The notes under the pieces are model-generated. The model saw only the letters and a list, made by a program, of their open reading frames with translations. It did not search any database and was not told the DNA's origin. A stretch of DNA of 64,000 nt from JALQTD01 sp965656785 (GTDB lineage: Bacteria > Bacteroidota > Bacteroidia > Flavobacteriales_D > Sanyastnellaceae). The position numbers and the translations under genes were made by a program. Location of the stretch: contig CBFHLY010000006.1 in the NCBI GenBank assembly GCA_965656785.1, positions 41,570 to 105,569 on the forward strand, read 5' to 3'. This document shows positions 61,299 to 64,000 of this stretch, piece by piece (positions within the stretch are counted from its first letter, which is position 1; each line of letters starts with the position of its first letter).

Positions 61299-61334
61299 AA
61301 AAAAGGCCACCCGCTACCGGGTGGCCTTTTTTTT
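61299..61334. terminator. Bidirectional terminator between rpmB and the prohibitin-like gene
   Basis: AAAAGGCCACCCG-ctac-CGGGTGGCCTTTT with an extended T tract, and an A tract that serves the minus strand. Confidence 0.93.
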
Positions 61335-61349
61335 GTCCCCTCGTGACCT

Positions 61350-62183
61350 TCAGTTTCCACCGAGGATCAAGGGCAATCCATCGTCGCCCGATCCGATGAC
61401 GATGACCTTCGCGTTGGTGCTGCTTGCAAGTTCGGCCGTGGCTTCGATGCCCTTCCACTTCAGCAACTCCTCGCTGATGCCGGAAGACACGATTTCTTGA
61501 AAGTCCCGGATGCCTTCCGCCTCGATGCGTTTCCGCGCCGCTTCCTTGGATGCCTTCTCGATTCGGAACTCGTATTCCAGCGATTCCTGCTCCTGTTGCA
61601 GTTTGCGCTCGATGGCTTCCTCGAGGGTCCGCGGCAAGCGGATGTTGCGGATGAGGACGTCGTTGAGCTGGATGAAGTTGTTCCCCAATTTGTCGCTCAG
61701 TTCCTGCTCGATTTCCAATTGGATTTCTTCGCGCTTCGTCGTGTTGAATTCCTCGGGCAGGTACTTGGCGATGACTTCGCGTGCCACGGAGCGAATCGCT
61801 GGCGTGATGACCTTTTCCTCGTAATTGCGGCCGCGTTCGATTTCGAGTTTCGCAAGCGAGGCCAAATTCGGTTGGTAGAAAATCGTCATGTCCATCTCGA
61901 TCTTCAGCAAGTTCGAGCTCAGTACGCTGAGGTTTTCCATCCGCTCCTTTTGGCGAATTTCATATTCATAGACCTTGTTCCACGGCGCTTTGAAGTGAAA
62001 ACCGGACATCATCGGGGCTTCGGTGGTATCGACGCCGCCACCGAAGGTGTGGAAGACGAGCCCCGCGTATCCACTCGGAATGGTGACGGTCAGGGTGTTC
62101 CAAAAAATCAAGACGGGCAGCAGTACGACGAGGGCGACCAAGAGGCCACGAAACCGTCCGTTCAGTTGAGGTTGTGCATTCAT
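61350..62183 (-). CDS. Prohibitin-like SPFH/Band-7 protein
   Basis: A 277-residue membrane-anchored protein: one helix (GLLVALVVLLPVLIFWNTL), then an SPFH domain starting VTIPSGYAGLVFHTFGGGVDTTEAP, a charged coiled coil (ALEEAIERKLQQEQESLEYEF-type region, about 180-235) and IVSSGISEELLKWKGIEATAEL near the end. It probably forms ring or lattice structures on the membrane, as prohibitins do. TAGCTTCA lies four bases before the ATG. Confidence 0.93.
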   Translation of the reverse strand: MNAQPQLNGRFRGLLVALVVLLPVLIFWNTLTVTIPSGYAGLVFHTFGGGVDTTEAPMMSGFHFKAPWNKVYEYEIRQKERMENLSVLSSNLLKIEMDMTIFYQPNLASLAKLEIERGRNYEEKVITPAIRSVAREVIAKYLPEEFNTTKREEIQLEIEQELSDKLGNNFIQLNDVLIRNIRLPRTLEEAIERKLQQEQESLEYEFRIEKASKEAARKRIEAEGIRDFQEIVSSGISEELLKWKGIEATAELASSTNAKVIVIGSGDDGLPLILGGN

Positions 62184-62195
62184 GACGTGAAGCTA
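62181..62195 (-). promoter_or_regulatory. -7-like element abutting the prohibitin-like start
   Basis: TAGCTTCA on the minus strand (62195-62188), four bases, then ATG. The last base differs from TAnnTTTG/TTCG. Confidence 0.5.
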
Positions 62196-62233
62196 CGGCG
62201 GTTTGGTCCAAACCTCGTTTCGGCGAATTCGCT

Positions 62234-64000
62234 TCAGTAACCGACGGTGCGCCGGCGGAACACCCACTCCACGGCCAGGAGCCCAACGAGCAGCCACAGC
62301 AGCCACGGGAGTTCCACCGCATCGCGCAGCTGCACCTCCTCGTAACGGACTGGTTGGGCACCGCGCTGCTCAATGAGCGCGTCCACAATGGCCTCGGGCG
62401 CAGCTTCTTCGACGGTTCCGAGAAATGCCCCACCTGTGCGCTCGGCCATGCGCACGAGCAAGCCATGGTCTGCTCGGTCGGCGGTGAATTCCAAGGCCGA
62501 CGCTTCCACCGCGACCTCGCCCTGTGTGGTCATCAACTCGCCTTCCAACGTTGTCGTGGCTTCCCACGTGTACAAGCCCGCGGGCAACCGTCCCCAATCC
62601 AATCGGTATCGTCCGCCATCCTCGATGAAGGTCCCCGTCAACTCATTGCCTTCGGGTGTGGTCAAGGTCATTTCCACGCGCGCTCCAACCAGCGGATTCA
62701 ATGCGGCATCGTACACTTCAGCTGAAGCGATGAACGGCGCATCGGATGCGAGTCGAATGGGCGCGTTGAGCCGGAATCGGCGCACGTCAGAACGGGACGT
62801 CAACAATTGGATTGTCGAAGTCACCCAGGCGGTCAGGGCCGGAGCCTTTTCATCTCGAAGGCCTTCGCTCATGCGCCAGCGCCAGTAGCCCGAACCGACG
62901 GAAAATGCCCAGCGGCGTTCACCCGCCACGTTGCGGAAGGCCATCAACGGTGTGTCCGAGACCAAATCGCCAAGCCGAACTTGCAGCGCAGGACTCCAGG
63001 CCTGGGACAGCGCCCACTCGCCAAGCGGTGCGACGAGGGGCGGATCCAAGCGGAAGGCCGATTGAGCGGCTTCGGGCCATTGGAACAGGGTGAACCCTTC
63101 GGTGGGCGCACCGAACGGGCGGTGGGTCATCCCCCGCGAAGTGAAGGACGCACCGAGGTTCAAGTTGGAAAGTGCCTGAAGCGAGGCCGCGTCGGTGCCC
63201 AGCCACCAAACCGGTGCCGAGGCGCCGACGAGGTCGTTGACCCATGCCGATTCGGTGTTCAGGTCGTGGGCGATGATGAGGTCGGCTTCGTCGAGGTGCG
63301 CTTTCCAGTCGGGGTGGGGGAGGCGTTCGTAGTGCACGTGAACGTCGTAGGCCTCTTGAGCCGCAAGGGCGGAGATGAGCCAGCCGAGGTCGGGATGCGG
63401 CGCACGGGCTGCAATGGCGACGGATTTTTGGCGCTCCAAAACGTCCACGTAAACCACGGCGCGGTTGTTGGCGATGATGCGCTCGTCCGAGCCGATGGCG
63501 CACGCGATTTCATAGCGTTGCGTGCCCACGCGGGAGGCGTCGAGGAGCCAAGAGAGGCGCGTCACGGATTCTGCGGCGTTGGGGGTCCAGGTTTCCCGTG
63601 CGATGATTTGGCCTGCATGCTCGACCGTGATCTCCACGGGAACCGGCGACTCCCCGCGGAATCCCACGACGGCTTCAACCGGAAACCGGTTGCCCAAATA
63701 CGCCACGCGGTTGCACGCCACTTCGCCCACCCAGCGGTCCGCACGATTCGTCGTATCGCCCACGCCCACCGTCCACATCGGCACACCAGCAAGCCCCTCT
63801 GCCCCGTATTCCGGATCAACCCCGCGATTCACCCGCCCATCCGAGAGCAGCACCATCCCCTTCACGTTGCGGTGAGCAAACCGGTCCTTCACCGCCTCCA
63901 AGGCCACGCCGAGGTCGGTCTCTTCCCCCGACCAACTCAAGTCCCCCGCCACGGGCACGGCCTCGCCGGAAAAGCGCAAGACTGCGGCCTCCACGTCGCG
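62234..64000 (-). CDS. VWA-type membrane protein, 5' end outside the window
   Basis: At least 588 residues are visible; the frame is open to the window edge. The visible start (KGMVLLSDGRVNRGVDPEYG and PMWTVGVGDTTNRADRWV) is the second half of a VWA/BatA-like domain. The rest is beta-rich, with Ig-like sections (VYDAALNPLVGARVEMTL; AGLYTWEATTTLEG), and the last 25 residues form one membrane helix (LPWLLWLLVGLLAVEWVF) with a basic RRRTVGY end. This layout fits the large Bacteroidota membrane proteins found near MoxR/Bat clusters. A second group of features resembles a glutamine amidotransferase-like domain (VAIAARAPHPDLGWLISALAAQ). Confidence 0.75.
   Translation of the reverse strand, partial: RDVEAAVLRFSGEAVPVAGDLSWSGEETDLGVALEAVKDRFAHRNVKGMVLLSDGRVNRGVDPEYGAEGLAGVPMWTVGVGDTTNRADRWVGEVACNRVAYLGNRFPVEAVVGFRGESPVPVEITVEHAGQIIARETWTPNAAESVTRLSWLLDASRVGTQRYEIACAIGSDERIIANNRAVVYVDVLERQKSVAIAARAPHPDLGWLISALAAQEAYDVHVHYERLPHPDWKAHLDEADLIIAHDLNTESAWVNDLVGASAPVWWLGTDAASLQALSNLNLGASFTSRGMTHRPFGAPTEGFTLFQWPEAAQSAFRLDPPLVAPLGEWALSQAWSPALQVRLGDLVSDTPLMAFRNVAGERRWAFSVGSGYWRWRMSEGLRDEKAPALTAWVTSTIQLLTSRSDVRRFRLNAPIRLASDAPFIASAEVYDAALNPLVGARVEMTLTTPEGNELTGTFIEDGGRYRLDWGRLPAGLYTWEATTTLEGELMTTQGEVAVEASALEFTADRADHGLLVRMAERTGGAFLGTVEEAAPEAIVDALIEQRGAQPVRYEEVQLRDAVELPWLLWLLVGLLAVEWVFRRRTVGY

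Overview
The window is a dense, GC-rich (roughly 60% by eye) chromosomal segment of a Bacteroidota bacterium, most likely a member of the Flavobacteriales. The evidence is type IX secretion sorting domains, a TonB-dependent receptor with a carboxypeptidase-like N-terminal domain, DUF1573, DUF3822, DUF1343/NamZ, Lacal_2735 and DUF2256 proteins, a fused branched-chain 2-oxoacid dehydrogenase E1, and the Bacteroidota -7 promoter word TAnnTTTG (here often TAnnTTCG). The order NUDIX/pyrE/SRPBCC/birA/rsfS/ftsH/cdsA/psd and the order membrane protein/DUF3822/rsmD/coaD are typical of that order. Such a high GC content is unusual for it. About 58 genes are called. No tRNA, rRNA, CRISPR array, prophage or insertion sequence was seen.

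Layout. 1-6.2 kb: DUF5715 protein, secreted lipase, lpdA, adk-obgE-psuG. 6.2-8.9 kb: fused E1 and an S4 RNA-binding protein. 8.9-16.4 kb: a TonB receptor, then a 1300-residue secreted protein with two esterase-like domains that both lack the nucleophile serine, six Cys-rich repeats, a starch-binding-like domain and a dockerin-like C-terminus; then a DUF1573 protein. 16.5-24.7 kb: valS and a light-repair cluster (Lacal_2735 protein, an SDR lacking its catalytic Tyr, flavin reductase, hydrolase, DUF2256, Fe-S photolyase, cryptochrome DASH). 24.7-30.7 kb: peroxiredoxin, ppk, ppx, a TlpA-type lipoprotein and a small unknown protein. 30.7-39 kb: two permeases of the FtsX superfamily without a neighbouring ATPase, aconitase, a barrel-like protein, pdeM, a lipoprotein and NamZ. 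39-44.4 kb: a cysteine/cystathionine synthase, cysH behind a CRP-like palindrome, an epimerase, rocD, GNAT and ndk. 44.4-45.9 kb: an AT-richer patch with a frameshifted gene and the only large gene-free stretch. 45.9-64 kb: a RecD-like helicase, the DUF3822-rsmD-coaD operon, NUDIX/pyrE, birA, rsfS-ftsH-cdsA-psd, a secreted Asp-box protein, cinA, rpmB, a prohibitin-like protein and a partial VWA-type membrane protein.

Four signals stand out. First, the receptor plus inactivated tandem-esterase pair looks like an undescribed surface binding system. Second, at least nine genes carry the -7 element exactly four bases before an ATG or GTG, which predicts leaderless mRNAs and fixes several start codons. 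Third, the word TTTGGCC/GGCCAAA is strongly over-represented on both strands. Fourth, the photolyase cluster links two light-dependent repair flavoproteins to a flavin reductase and small accessory proteins through overlapping start and stop codons.
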